Assembly (NCBI RefSeq): GCF_004331485.1
Contig: NZ_SJKD01000001.1
Location: 1,798,001-1,862,000, forward strand
Length of the DNA: 64,000 nt
From: Kribbella capetownensis
Lineage (GTDB): Bacteria; Actinomycetota; Actinomycetes; Propionibacteriales; Kribbellaceae
Reading direction: 5' to 3'
Shown here: positions 1 through 9,161 of the stretch, in pieces
Layout of the letters: every line of letters begins with the position of its first letter
Numbering within the stretch: the stretch's first letter is position 1
The notes under the pieces: model-generated
Databases searched by the model: none
The model's input: only the letters and a program-made list of their open reading frames with translations
What the model was told of the DNA's origin: nothing
Position numbers and translations under genes: made by a program

Positions 1-707
1 TCGTCGAACGGTCCGGCCAGATCTACGGCGAGGCGAAGCGGCTCGCCGAGGAGACCGGCGGCCACTACATGGACCAGTTCACGTACGCCGAGCGGGCCAC
101 CGACTGGCGCGGCAACAACAACATCGCCGAGTCGATCTTCGACCAGCTCCGCCTGGAACAGCACCCGGTGCCGAGCTGGATCGTCGTCGGTGCCGGCACC
201 GGAGGTACGTCGGCCACCATCGGCCGCTACGTCCGCTACCAACGGCACGACACCTCGATCGCGGTCGTCGACCCGGAGAACTCGGCCTTCTTCCCCGCCT
301 TCGAAGCCGGCGACGACGACTACTCCACCGGCCGCCCGTCCCGAATCGAAGGCATCGGCCGCCCGCGCGTCGAACCGTCCTTCGTCCTCGGCGTGGTCGA
401 CCGGATGATCTCGGTCCCCGACGCCGCCTCGATCGCCGCGATGCGCTTCTGCTCCCGCGTCACCGGTCGCCTGGTCGGCGGCTCCACCGGCACCAACCTG
501 TGGGGCTCACTACGGCTGGCCGCGGAGATGCGGCGTACCGGCGTCCGCGGCAGCATCGTCACGTTGTTGTGCGATTCCGGGGAGCGCTACGGCAACACGT
601 ACTACGACGACGCCTGGCTCCGCACGAGCGGCATCGACATCACGCCGTACACCACCACCCTCGAAACCTTCGCCACCACCGGCCGCTGGCGCGAACCAGG
701 CGAGTAG
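1..707 (+). CDS. PLP-dependent cysteine synthase/desulfhydrase family protein, C-terminal part
   Basis: The gene enters from the left edge; the reading frame is open from base 3 and shows 234 residues. It belongs to the cysteine synthase fold of PLP enzymes: the glycine-rich phosphate loop [14 protein letters not shown] and the late SGERY motif are visible. The PLP-binding lysine lies upstream of the window. The overall pattern ([30 protein letters not shown]) resembles actinobacterial Cds1-like L-cysteine desulfhydrases, which release sulfide from cysteine in the cytoplasm, more than a biosynthetic CysK. That assignment is by family memory. A short inverted repeat GGGAG-ATTT-CTCCC starts on the last base of the stop codon (707-720) and could be a weak terminator. 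Confidence 0.75.
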   Translation, partial: VERSGQIYGEAKRLAEETGGHYMDQFTYAERATDWRGNNNIAESIFDQLRLEQHPVPSWIVVGAGTGGTSATIGRYVRYQRHDTSIAVVDPENSAFFPAFEAGDDDYSTGRPSRIEGIGRPRVEPSFVLGVVDRMISVPDAASIAAMRFCSRVTGRLVGGSTGTNLWGSLRLAAEMRRTGVRGSIVTLLCDSGERYGNTYYDDAWLRTSGIDITPYTTTLETFATTGRWREPGE

Positions 708-1099
708 GGAGATTTCTCCCCCAGCCCACCCATACCTTCCCTGCGTCTACCGCCGCACCTGCGGGCTGTCGCCCGGGTGTCCGCCGTACTGCGTTTCCAC
801 CTGAACCGGCGTGCGGCCTGCCGACCGGGGTGTGCGAGCTGCCGCTCGCGTTCGACTGCAGGACCGGCGTGAGGCGCCCGGCCGTGGCGTGGGCGGTGTC
901 AACCACCGTGCCCACGCGGCCGCCTGGGTCATACAGCGCGATGGGCTGAGTGGCTGACGCTCATGGGGTTTCGACTCGGGTGAGGATGATGCTGCCGGGT
1001 GCGGGACGCGGGCGCCGGGTGGTAGGTGGACCTCGGCGATGTCTGTTGGGGAACGCGGGCCGGTGATCTGGCCGGGGGGGGGGTATCCGGTGGCGGGGT

Positions 1100-1195
1100 C
1101 GTGCCATTCGGAAGGCCGCCGACGTAGACGAACGGCTCGAACTGCTCGCCGAGGTCATCGAAGCAGCCAAGGACCGCGGCGACCTCACCTCGTAA
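1100..1195 (+). pseudogene. Possible gene remnant (31-codon C-terminal tail)
   Basis: From 1100 to the TAA at 1193-1195 one frame reads as a helical, charged, protein-like tail containing DERLELLAEVIEAAKDRG, with actinobacterial third-position GC preference. There is no start codon or Shine-Dalgarno site in front, and the sequence upstream loses coding character. It could be the end of a deleted gene. The parent family is not recognised, and a chance open frame is not excluded. Confidence 0.25.
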
Positions 1196-1218
1196 GCACC
1201 AAGCGCCGCCGGGGTGAG

Positions 1219-1320
1219 CGGACCTGCACCACTCAGTAACCCTCGCCAGCTGCCGATGCTCGCCCTCGGCTGAGCGTGCGCACGCGGTCCACGGGCGCGT
1301 TGGTGAGTGCCGCAGGTCCG
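1219..1320. repeat. Stem-loop repeat element, copy 1
   Basis: Two 22-nt arms (1219-1240 and 1299-1320) are inverted copies matching at 18 of 22 positions, including a perfect outer CGGACCTGC/GCAGGTCCG pairing. The loop is 58 nt. Read on the minus strand, the element carries CACTCACCAAC and, 19 nt later, GCACGCTCAGCCG; both words recur with the same spacing in copy 2 at 58869-58970. The right arm ends 17 nt before the stop codon of menA (minus strand), so the element lies just downstream of menA. It may be a REP- or MITE-like element or serve as a 3'-end structure. Confidence 0.6.
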
Positions 1321-1337
1321 CCAGAGAACGAGCTGAA

Positions 1338-2210
1338 CTAGCCGCCGAGGGCGAGGCCGACGGCTAGGCCGGTGGCGTAGAGGAGTTCGGTTAGGCCGGT
1401 GCCTTTGAGGACGGGGATGAGGGCTGGGCCTACCGCGTCGCCGAGGACTACTCGGATGGACTGGATGGCCAGCGGGATGGCGATGAAGGCCAGGAGGGTC
1501 CAGGGGGTGGCGATGGCGGAGACGGCTGCCAGGACGAACGCCAGTACAACGAGGGCGGCGTACAGGCGGCGGGAGTTGGCGGCGCCGAGGACCACTGCGA
1601 GGGTGCGTTTGCCGGTGACGGTGTCGGTGGGGATGTCGCGGAGGTTGTTGGCGACCAGGAGGGCGCAGGCGATCGACCCGATCGAGACCGCACCGGCAAC
1701 GGCCGTCCAGCTCAGCGTCTCCGCCTGGACGTACGTCGTGCCCAATACGGCGACCAGCCCGAAGAACAGGAAGACACTGACCTCACCCAGCGCCCGGTAG
1801 CCGTACGGCTTCTTCCCACCGGTGTAGAACCACGCACCGAGCAGCGACGCCGCCCCGGCAACCAGCAGCCACCAGTTGGAGGTCGCGGACAGGATGATTC
1901 CGAGTACGGCGCCCACGCCGAAGCAGGTGAAGGCTGCGGTCTTCACCTGTCCCGGTGTGGCGACCTTGGAGCCGACCAGGCGCAGTGGGCCGACCCGGTT
2001 CTCGTCGGTGCCGCGGATGCCGTCGCTGTAGTCGTTGGCGTAGTTGACCCCGATCTGCAGGGTCAGCGCGACGCCGAGCGCGAGCAGGGCCTTCCACCAG
2101 ACGAAGCCGTCCAGGTACGCGGCCGCACCGGTTCCGACGAGGACAGGGGAGATCGCGGCGGGCAGCGTGCGTGGGCGCGCGCCTTCGATCCACTGGGCAG
2201 GGGTGGCCAT
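1338..2210 (-). CDS. menA: 1,4-dihydroxy-2-naphthoate polyprenyltransferase MenA
   Basis: This membrane enzyme of the UbiA family attaches the polyprenyl chain to 1,4-dihydroxy-2-naphthoate, giving demethylmenaquinone. The 290-residue protein has the two aspartate-rich motifs of the family, NYANDYSDG at residues 56-64 and NNLRDIPTD at 188-196, which bind the Mg-diphosphate of the prenyl donor, and about eight or nine hydrophobic segments. Length is normal. It is transcribed away from menE; the two starts are 62 bp apart, so the promoters are shared or back to back. It works with the menE-menC-menD genes next door and with menF, menG and the polyprenyl diphosphate synthase elsewhere in the window. 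Confidence 0.95.
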   Translation of the reverse strand: MATPAQWIEGARPRTLPAAISPVLVGTGAAAYLDGFVWWKALLALGVALTLQIGVNYANDYSDGIRGTDENRVGPLRLVGSKVATPGQVKTAAFTCFGVGAVLGIILSATSNWWLLVAGAASLLGAWFYTGGKKPYGYRALGEVSVFLFFGLVAVLGTTYVQAETLSWTAVAGAVSIGSIACALLVANNLRDIPTDTVTGKRTLAVVLGAANSRRLYAALVVLAFVLAAVSAIATPWTLLAFIAIPLAIQSIRVVLGDAVGPALIPVLKGTGLTELLYATGLAVGLALGG

Positions 2211-2272
2211 GACCGTCGATTCTGTCAGCCGCGAGTCGGAGGTCCGAAGCCGGGCCGTACGCTCGGAGTGAC

Positions 2273-3364
2273 ATGTCTAGCCTGCGCCTCGTCCCCGGTA
2301 CGCCGGATGCCGTGTTGTCCGCGTTGAGCGGCGTACTGGATGGCAGTGGTACGCCGTTCGCTCCAGTACCATCCGATCCGGCCGCGGCCGAACGCGTCAG
2401 GCAGGCGGCCGCACCGGACGAGCCGCTCGAGGATGGCTGCGCTGTGGTGCTGACCACATCCGGGTCGTCCGGTGAGCCCAAGGGCGTGCTGCTCTCCCGC
2501 GAGGCCCTGCTCGCGTCCGCGGTCGCCACACACGCCCGCCTCGGCGGACCGGGCCAGTGGCTGCTCCCGATGAAGCCGTACTTCGTGGGTGGCCTGCAGA
2601 TCCTCACCCGCTCGGTCGTAGCCGGCCAAATGCCCGTCATGCTCGGCGACAGCTTCACCGAGTCGGCCGAGGAGATGACCGGCCCGCGCCGCTACACGGC
2701 CATGGTCCCGACGCAGTTGGCGCGCTACCTGGACACCGATCTGGACGCGCTGCGGTCGTTCGACTCCATCATCATCGGTGGCGCCGCCACTCCGGCCCCG
2801 CTGAAGGCACGTGCCGCCGAGGCCGGCGTCACCGCGATCCCGGCGTACGGGATGACCGAGACCGGCAGTGGCTGTGTGTACGCCGGTGAGCCGCTGGATG
2901 GTACGTCGATCGCGCTGGACGACGGCCGGGTCCTGATCAAGGGCACCACACTGTTCTCCGGGTACCGGCTGCGGCCGGAGCTGACTGCGGACGTGCTGCG
3001 GGACGGCTGGTTCCGGACGCAGGACCGCGGCGAGATCGTGGACGGGCGCCTGCGCGTCATCGGCCGGATCGACGACGTGGTCATCTCGGGCGGCGTCAAC
3101 GTCACCCTGACCACCGTCCAGGCACGGCTGCTCGAGCATCCCGGCGTGAAGGACGCCGTGGTGCTGGGAGTGCCGGACGTGGAGTGGGGGACCAGAGTGG
3201 TCGCCTTCGTCGTCGGTGAGCCCGGCCGCGACGAGCTGCGGGACTTCGTCGCGGAGGCGCTGCCGCGGACGTGGGCGCCACGCCAGGTGGTTGCCCTGGA
3301 CACCTTGCCGATGCTTGCCTCGGGCAAGGTCGATCGGCAGCGGCTGCTGGAGACCGTGCGGTGA
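2273..3364 (+). CDS. menE: o-succinylbenzoate-CoA ligase MenE
   Basis: This ANL-superfamily enzyme activates o-succinylbenzoate to its CoA thioester using ATP. Visible motifs are the phosphate loop TTSGSSGEPKG (residues 61-71), YGMTETGSG (192-200), the hinge region IGRIDDVVISGG (263-274) and the catalytic lysine in SGKVDR (Lys352). At 363 residues it is shorter than the E. coli enzyme at its N-terminus, which is usual for actinobacterial MenE. The ATG start is preceded by GGAG with 4-nt spacing. Its stop overlaps the GTG start of menC (GTGA), so translation is probably coupled. Confidence 0.93.
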   Translation: MSSLRLVPGTPDAVLSALSGVLDGSGTPFAPVPSDPAAAERVRQAAAPDEPLEDGCAVVLTTSGSSGEPKGVLLSREALLASAVATHARLGGPGQWLLPMKPYFVGGLQILTRSVVAGQMPVMLGDSFTESAEEMTGPRRYTAMVPTQLARYLDTDLDALRSFDSIIIGGAATPAPLKARAAEAGVTAIPAYGMTETGSGCVYAGEPLDGTSIALDDGRVLIKGTTLFSGYRLRPELTADVLRDGWFRTQDRGEIVDGRLRVIGRIDDVVISGGVNVTLTTVQARLLEHPGVKDAVVLGVPDVEWGTRVVAFVVGEPGRDELRDFVAEALPRTWAPRQVVALDTLPMLASGKVDRQRLLETVR

Positions 3365-4293
3365 TCACGTACTCGATCGGCCTGAAGAACAAGTTCCGCG
3401 GCATCACGGTGCGCGAGGGCATGCTGTTCGAAGGCCCGGCGGGCTGGGCCGAGTGGAGCCCGTTCCTGGACTACGACGACGCCACCTCCGTTTCCTGGCT
3501 GCGCGCAGCCCGCGAGGCAGCCGTCGACGGCTGGCCGGCACCGGTGCGCGACGTCGTACCAGTCAACTGCACTGTGCCGGCAGTCGGCCCGTCGAAGGCG
3601 GCGGAGATCGTCCGGGCGTCGGGATGCGGCACGGCCAAGGTGAAGGTGGCCGAGCCGGGGCAGACGCTGGCGCACGACCTGGAGCGAGTGGAGGCTGTGC
3701 GGGACGCGATCGGCACGGGCCGGGTGCGGATTGACGCCAATGGCGCGTGGTCCGTGGACGAGGCCGTGAAGAGCCTGAAGGAGCTGGCCCGCTTCGACCT
3801 GGAGTACGTCGAGCAGCCATGCGCCGCCGTGGAGGATCTGGCCGCGGTACGACGCCGTACCGACGTACCCGTGGCTGCGGACGAATCGATCCGGCGGGCC
3901 GAAGACCCGCTGCTGGTGAAGAAGTTGGAGGCGGCGGACATCGCCGTACTCAAGGTGCAGCCGATCGGCGGAGTCCGTGCCTGCCTGGAGATCGCCGAGC
4001 AGATCGGGCTGCCCGTGGTGGTGTCGTCAGCACTGGAAACGTCAGTGGGGATCGCCGCCGGTGTCGCACTCGCTGCAGCGCTGCCGGACCTGCCGTACGC
4101 GTGTGGACTCGCCACGGTGTCGATGTTCACCAGTGAAGTGGTCGCGGACCCATTGCTGCCGGTGGACGGCTTCCTGCCGGTCAGACGCGTGCAGCCGGAC
4201 CCGGTGCTGCTGGCCGCGGCCCGTGCGGATGAGACCAGGACCGCAGTGTGGGAAGGACGCATGTCCCGCGTGCAGAAGAGGAGTGCCGGATGA
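3361..4293 (+). CDS. menC: o-succinylbenzoate synthase MenC
   Basis: This enolase-superfamily enzyme dehydrates SHCHC to o-succinylbenzoate. The 310-residue product carries the KxK base pair (Lys93, Lys95), the Mg-binding acids in DANGAW (Asp125), EQP (Glu151) and ADES (Asp174), and the opposite lysine in LKVQ (Lys198). The GTG at 3361 is chosen because it overlaps the menE stop by 4 bp and puts the first strand (MITYSIGLKNKF) where the family begins. An upstream in-frame start at 3271 would lie inside menE. The 3' end overlaps menD as ATGA. Confidence 0.93.
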   Translation: MITYSIGLKNKFRGITVREGMLFEGPAGWAEWSPFLDYDDATSVSWLRAAREAAVDGWPAPVRDVVPVNCTVPAVGPSKAAEIVRASGCGTAKVKVAEPGQTLAHDLERVEAVRDAIGTGRVRIDANGAWSVDEAVKSLKELARFDLEYVEQPCAAVEDLAAVRRRTDVPVAADESIRRAEDPLLVKKLEAADIAVLKVQPIGGVRACLEIAEQIGLPVVVSSALETSVGIAAGVALAAALPDLPYACGLATVSMFTSEVVADPLLPVDGFLPVRRVQPDPVLLAAARADETRTAVWEGRMSRVQKRSAG

Positions 4294-5930
4294 ACCCGTC
4301 CACAGCGTTCGCGACGGTGGTGGTCGACGAGCTGATCCGGAATGGTGTGCGTGAGGCCGTGGTTGCCCCCGGCTCGCGCAGCGCCCCGCTGGCGTTGGCG
4401 TTTGCCGCTGCGGACCGGGAGGGACGACTGCGGTTGCACGTCCGGATCGACGAGCGTACGGCGGGCTTCCTCGCGATCGGCCTGATCCGCGGGACCGGAC
4501 TGCCGGTGCCCGTGGTGACAACGTCCGGTACCGCGGTCGCCAACCTGCATCCAGCGGTCCTCGAGGCGTCGCACAGCGGACTGCCCTTGGTCGTGCTCAG
4601 TGCGGACCGCCCGCCGGCACTGCGGGGGATCGGTGCGAACCAGACGACAGACCAGATCAAGGTCTTCGGCTCGGCGGTTCGGCTGTTCCACGAGATGGGT
4701 ACGCCGGTACGTGAGGTCGGGCAAGTCGCCTACTGGCGTTCACAGGTAGCGCGCGCCATAGCCAACGCGGTGGGAGCTCGGTCCGCTGATCCGGGACCGG
4801 TGCAGCTCAACTGTCCGCTGTCAGAACCGCTGGTGCCCACCGACGGTCCGGACTGGCCTGAGTCGCTGGCTGGTCGCAGTACTGGGCCTTGGACTGCGGT
4901 GCATGCGGCCAGCGGGCCGCCGACGGCTGTCTCGCCTGGCCCGAAGACTGTGGTGGTTGCAGGCGATGGCGCCTCGCAGGCGGCGCGGCTGGTGGCCGAG
5001 GCGGGTCAGTGGCCGTTGTTCGCCGAGCCGTCCAGCCGGGCGCGGACCGGTCCGGCGGTCATCTCGGCGTACCGGTTGTTGCTGCAGGCCAACGCTTTGG
5101 CCGGCGAGATCCAGAGGGTGCTGGTGTTCGGGCACCCGACGCTGTCCCGGCCGGTCGCCAAGCTGCTGGCTCGCCACGACGTCGAGGTGGTGGTGGTCTC
5201 GCCGACCGGGCTGTGGCCGGACCCGGCCCGCCGCGCCGCGTCCGTCGTCACGGGGCTGGAGGTCACCGGACCGGACACCACGGACTGGCTGGAGCGCTGG
5301 CAGCAGGCGGACCAGTTGGCCCGCCCGGCGATCGACAAGGTCGTCACGGACGGCCTCACCGGTCCGGGTATCGCGGCCATCGTCGGTGAAGCGGTCGGTG
5401 CCGACGGCATGCTGGTGGTCGCCTCCTCGAACCCGGTCCGCGACCTCGACCTCGCACCGGTCGTCCCGATCCGGACCATCGCCAACCGCGGCCTGGCCGG
5501 CATCGACGGCACCATCTCGACCGCCGTCGGCGCGGCCCTCGCGAACGCCGGGCCGACGTACGCGCTGATCGGCGACCTGGCCTTCCTGCACGACTCCAAC
5601 GGCCTGATCATCGGACCCGACGAGGCGCGGCCGGATCTGCGCATCGTGGTGGTCAACGACAACGGCGGCGGCATCTTCTCCACGCTCGAGCAGGGCGATC
5701 CGACCCACGCCACCCACTTCGAGCGAGTCTTCGGCACCCCCCACAACACCGACCTCGGTGCATTGTGCGCCGCGACCAGTACGCCGTACACGCTCGCGGA
5801 AACGCCCGAAGCTCTCCGCGCCGCACTCACCCGCACGGTCGCCGGTCTGGACGTCGTAGAAGCCCGGGTTCCCCGCACCACCCACCGCCCGATCACCGAG
5901 GCGCTGGTGGCGGCACTCAGCCAGCAGTAA
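4290..5930 (+). CDS. menD: SEPHCHC synthase MenD
   Basis: This thiamine-diphosphate enzyme condenses 2-oxoglutarate (after decarboxylation) with isochorismate, the first committed step of menaquinone synthesis. The 546-residue protein shows the N-terminal cofactor-activating glutamate region (DERTAGF, Glu55), SGTAVANL, and the C-terminal NDNGGGIFSTLEQG motif (from residue 456). The ATG at 4290 overlaps the menC stop by 4 bp; a frame-extended start at 4248 lies inside menC and is not needed. The 3' end overlaps the convergent MptB-like gene by 14 bp (5917-5930). Confidence 0.94.
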   Translation: MNPSTAFATVVVDELIRNGVREAVVAPGSRSAPLALAFAAADREGRLRLHVRIDERTAGFLAIGLIRGTGLPVPVVTTSGTAVANLHPAVLEASHSGLPLVVLSADRPPALRGIGANQTTDQIKVFGSAVRLFHEMGTPVREVGQVAYWRSQVARAIANAVGARSADPGPVQLNCPLSEPLVPTDGPDWPESLAGRSTGPWTAVHAASGPPTAVSPGPKTVVVAGDGASQAARLVAEAGQWPLFAEPSSRARTGPAVISAYRLLLQANALAGEIQRVLVFGHPTLSRPVAKLLARHDVEVVVVSPTGLWPDPARRAASVVTGLEVTGPDTTDWLERWQQADQLARPAIDKVVTDGLTGPGIAAIVGEAVGADGMLVVASSNPVRDLDLAPVVPIRTIANRGLAGIDGTISTAVGAALANAGPTYALIGDLAFLHDSNGLIIGPDEARPDLRIVVVNDNGGGIFSTLEQGDPTHATHFERVFGTPHNTDLGALCAATSTPYTLAETPEALRAALTRTVAGLDVVEARVPRTTHRPITEALVAALSQQ

Positions 5931-7338
5931 CCGCGACGCGGGCCTTCTTCGAGGGCTGGAGCGTGCGCAGGTGGTTGAGCAGTGGCGCGATGGTCGCGAT
6001 CGCCAGCGCCGTGGTGGTGAGGATCGGGATCGTTGCACCGCGCAGCGACGAGTTGAGTGGCGCCGCGATGGTGAAGATCAGGCTGATCGCCGTGATGGTG
6101 GTGGCCAGCCGTCGGCCGGGCCGGGCGACAGCCAGGAACGGCAGACACCACAGGAAGTACCAGTCGTGCGCCGTCGGCCCCAGCAGGACCACTGCCAGCA
6201 GTGCGATACCGACAGCCCGCGCTGCGTGATGGATGGACGACCGCAGGCTCAGAACCGCTATCAATCCGATCGCAAGGACCATGCCGACCAGCCGGACGAT
6301 CTGGAGCGACTGCTGCGCGGCGGTGTCCTCGCCCAACCACTCCAGTACGCCGGACGCCGCCATACCGATCAGATTCGCGATGGAGAACGGCGAGCGGACC
6401 AGCCCGGGTACGTCGAGCGCACCCAGCCACCCGGACCCCACGCCGGTCAGCTCTCCGATCGTCACCAGCGTCAGAACCGACACCGCACCAGCGATCACCA
6501 GACTGGCGAAGCGGAGCGCCCGTCCGGCCAGCGGGCTCATCACAGCAGCGATGGCGATCACCACGAGCCCGCCAGGTAGCTTCACCGCGGCGGCAGCACC
6601 TGCGATGACAGCCGCCGTACCCCATCGGCCGGTGAGAGCCAGAGCGAAGGCGCTGCATGCCAGTCCGAGCATCAGGATGTCGTTGTGCGCGGCACCAATG
6701 CCATGCGTGATCAGCATCGGGTTGGCCACCACCAGCCAGGTCGCGATAGCCGGATCGACGCGGCAAGCCGTCGCCAGCCGTGGCACGGCCCAGGCAATCA
6801 GCACGATGCCCAGTACGGCGAGGAGCCGGTGTGCCAGCATCAGCACGTACGGATCCATCGTGAGGTGCGCCATCAGGCCGCCGTACGCGAGTGGCAGCGG
6901 CCCGTACGGCGCCGGAGTCTGCATCCACATCGGATCGACCGCTTCGACGATGTGGCCGGACAGTACGCCGGGGCCGACCTCGTACGGGTTGTAGCCCTCG
7001 GCCACCAATGCGCCCTGCGCGGCGTAGCTCCAGGCGTCCCGGCTGAACAGCGGCGGGATCAGCAGCAGCGGTGCACTCCAGTACGCCGCCATCCGCAGCA
7101 ACGGTGTGCGTTGCCCGGTCATGACCTGGCGGCCCGCGGACAGCCAGGCCCAGGCCATCAGCCCGAGCCCGGCCACCATGAACGTGAGTCCGACCATCCG
7201 GCCGGCCAGAGTGGTCCGCAGGTCGCCGGTGATCGGCAGGTCCGCCACCCAGGACGAGGGCGGCACCACCGAGGTCACCAGACTCGCGACGGCGACGACG
7301 GCGGAGCCGACCACTCCACGGATCATCGGCGAGCGCAC
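5917..7338 (-). CDS. MptB-type polyprenol-phosphomannose mannosyltransferase
   Basis: A 473-residue polytopic membrane protein with roughly a dozen hydrophobic segments. It has the hallmarks of the actinobacterial GT-C alpha-1,6-mannosyltransferases MptA/MptB: an early periplasmic loop with SRDAWSYAAQGALVAEGYNPY, including the aspartate expected as catalytic base, and GAAHNDILMLGLA further on. Family members use polyprenyl-phosphomannose to build the mannan core of lipomannan. MptB rather than MptA is a guess from overall pattern. It lies 50 bp downstream of the ABC permease on the same strand and could be read with it. Its end overlaps menD by 14 bp. Confidence 0.75.
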   Translation of the reverse strand: MRSPMIRGVVGSAVVAVASLVTSVVPPSSWVADLPITGDLRTTLAGRMVGLTFMVAGLGLMAWAWLSAGRQVMTGQRTPLLRMAAYWSAPLLLIPPLFSRDAWSYAAQGALVAEGYNPYEVGPGVLSGHIVEAVDPMWMQTPAPYGPLPLAYGGLMAHLTMDPYVLMLAHRLLAVLGIVLIAWAVPRLATACRVDPAIATWLVVANPMLITHGIGAAHNDILMLGLACSAFALALTGRWGTAAVIAGAAAAVKLPGGLVVIAIAAVMSPLAGRALRFASLVIAGAVSVLTLVTIGELTGVGSGWLGALDVPGLVRSPFSIANLIGMAASGVLEWLGEDTAAQQSLQIVRLVGMVLAIGLIAVLSLRSSIHHAARAVGIALLAVVLLGPTAHDWYFLWCLPFLAVARPGRRLATTITAISLIFTIAAPLNSSLRGATIPILTTTALAIATIAPLLNHLRTLQPSKKARVAVTAG

Positions 7339-7388
7339 AGCCGGAGGTTAGGCAGGCTGGGCGACTCCCCGATGAACAGCAACTTGCG

Positions 7389-8153
7389 TCAGGCGGATTC
7401 CTTGCGGAAGGTGCGGGCTCCGACGGCCAGTCCGACGACCGTCAGCAGCACGACCCAGAACAGGCCCCACAGGGACGACGAACTGCTGATGTCGCCGCGG
7501 AACAGCGAACGGACGCCGTTCACCACGTGCTTCAGCGGGCTGATGTCGGACAGCCGCTGCAGCCACTCCGGGCCGATCTGCATCGGCAGCAGGATGCCGG
7601 ACAGCAGCAGCAACGGCATCGCGATCCCGTTCAGCAGCGGGGCCAGCGCGTCCTCGCTCTTCGTGATGAGCGCGACGGAGTACGACAGCGAGGCGAAGGT
7701 CGCGCCGAGGAGGGCGACGATCACCAGCGACAGCAGCACGCCGCTCCACGGTGCCCGCAGGCCGAGCGGGATGGCCGCGAGGAGCAGGAGGATGGACTGG
7801 ACCACGAGCACGACGACGTCACGTAGTACGCGCCCTGCCATCAGGGCGATCCGGGACGCCGGCGTCACCCGGTCGGCCTCGATCACACCGGCCCGGTACT
7901 CCGCGATCAGGCCGAAGCCGACGAACATCGCACCGAACATGCCGAGCTGGACGATCAGGCCCGGAATGAACACCTGATAGGCGTTGGTGGTCGCGCCTTG
8001 GCTGATCTGGGCGGTGATCGGCTTCAGCAGCGGGCCGAACAGGAACAGGTACATCAGCGGCTGGCTGAGCATCAGGATCGACCACATCGGGTTCCGCAGC
8101 GACAGCCGCATGGCCCGGTGGAACACGATCCAGGTCTCGCGAAGCGTGGTCAT
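7389..8153 (-). CDS. ABC-2 type transporter permease (DrrB-like)
   Basis: A 254-residue membrane protein with six predicted transmembrane segments, typical of the ABC-2 exporter permeases that pair with DrrA-type ATPases (daunorubicin-resistance type). The GxGLIAEYRAGVIEADRVTPASR segment is the conserved cytoplasmic region of this family. It overlaps the ATPase stop by 4 bp (8150-8153), so the two subunits are made together. The substrate cannot be read from the sequence; related systems export drugs, lipids or glycolipids. With PadR upstream, an inducible efflux role is likely. Confidence 0.85.
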   Translation of the reverse strand: MTTLRETWIVFHRAMRLSLRNPMWSILMLSQPLMYLFLFGPLLKPITAQISQGATTNAYQVFIPGLIVQLGMFGAMFVGFGLIAEYRAGVIEADRVTPASRIALMAGRVLRDVVVLVVQSILLLLAAIPLGLRAPWSGVLLSLVIVALLGATFASLSYSVALITKSEDALAPLLNGIAMPLLLLSGILLPMQIGPEWLQRLSDISPLKHVVNGVRSLFRGDISSSSSLWGLFWVVLLTVVGLAVGARTFRKESA

Positions 8154-9145
8154 GCCACCACCTCCTGCTTCTCCTCGGTCTGCGCCGGGGTGATGTCCTC
8201 GTCCCGCAACGACCGGCCGGTCATGCTCAGGAACACGTCGTCCAGCGTCGGGCGATGCACCTCGACCCCCTGCAGTTCGATGCCCTGGGCATCGATCGAG
8301 CGGAGCAGCCCGGGCAGCACCGACCCGCCGCGCGGGATCCGGAAGCCGACCACGTCGCCGTCGGTCTCCACCTCGACCGCGCCGTCCAGTTCGCCGGCGA
8401 TCTTGCTCACCGTCGGCGCCTGGGTGGCGTCGGCCAGACTGAGCCGGACCGCGTCGCCGGAGACCTGCTGCTTCAGCGCCTCAGGGGTGCCGGAGGCAAC
8501 GATCTTGCCATGGTCGATGACCAGGATCCGGTCGCACAGCGCGTCTGCCTCGTCCAGGTAGTGGGTGGTGAGGAAGATCGTCGCGCCGCGATCGCGCAGG
8601 CCGCGGATGTGCTCCCACAGGTTGGCCCGCGCCTGCGGGTCGAGGCCGGTGGTCGGCTCGTCCAGGAAGATCAGCTTCGGCTCATGGATCAACCCCATCA
8701 CGATGTCGAGCCGGCGCCGCTGGCCACCGGACAGCGTCTTGCACTGCCGCCGCCACAGCCCGGGCAGGTCCATCTCCTCGAACAACCGCTGACCGTCCGC
8801 GGCGGCCTTGGCCTTCGGTACGCCGTACAGCCGGGCGTGGTCGACGACCTCGTCACCGGCGATCGCCTCGGGCAGCGTCGACCCGCTCTGGGGCACGTAA
8901 CCGATCCCACGCCGTACGCCGACCGGATCCTTGGCCAGGTCGCAGCCGGCCACCGTTGCGGTCCCGCTGGTCGGCTGGATCAGCGTGGCCAGCATCCGCA
9001 GCGTGGTGGTCTTGCCGGCCCCGTTCGGGCCGAGAAAGCCGACGATCTCTCCGTCGGCGACATCCAGATCAACCCCCTGCACGGCCTGCACCGGCCCGCG
9101 CTTGGTCTTGAAGGTGCGGACAAGTCCGCGAGCTTCGATCATCAT
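8150..9145 (-). CDS. ABC transporter ATP-binding protein (DrrA-like)
   Basis: A 331-residue ATPase with Walker A GPNGAGKTT (39-47), signature LSGGQRRRLD (138-147), Walker B LIFLDEP (158-164) and switch histidine in TTHYLDEA (His195), followed by the C-terminal domain seen in DrrA-type drug exporters. It powers the adjacent DrrB-like permease. The start is placed at the ATG at 9145 (a second ATG follows at 9142). The longer TTG-initiated frame from 9166 is rejected because it runs into the operator palindrome and lacks a ribosome-binding site. Confidence 0.9.
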   Translation of the reverse strand: MMIEARGLVRTFKTKRGPVQAVQGVDLDVADGEIVGFLGPNGAGKTTTLRMLATLIQPTSGTATVAGCDLAKDPVGVRRGIGYVPQSGSTLPEAIAGDEVVDHARLYGVPKAKAAADGQRLFEEMDLPGLWRRQCKTLSGGQRRRLDIVMGLIHEPKLIFLDEPTTGLDPQARANLWEHIRGLRDRGATIFLTTHYLDEADALCDRILVIDHGKIVASGTPEALKQQVSGDAVRLSLADATQAPTVSKIAGELDGAVEVETDGDVVGFRIPRGGSVLPGLLRSIDAQGIELQGVEVHRPTLDDVFLSMTGRSLRDEDITPAQTEEKQEVVA

Positions 9146-9161
9146 GCGGACAGTCTGAATG

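Larger units (their letters stand above)
708..1337. other. Gene-free 630-bp region
   Basis: No convincing gene fills this stretch; its open frames are short and lack ribosome-binding sites. It holds a GC-rich stem-loop at 887-917 (arms GCGTGGGC and GCCCACGC, with an inner GGTG/CACC pairing), a possible gene remnant at 1100-1195 and the stem-loop repeat at 1219-1320. It separates a plus-strand gene from the minus-strand menA, so both genes end in it. It looks like degraded intergenic DNA. Confidence 0.6.
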
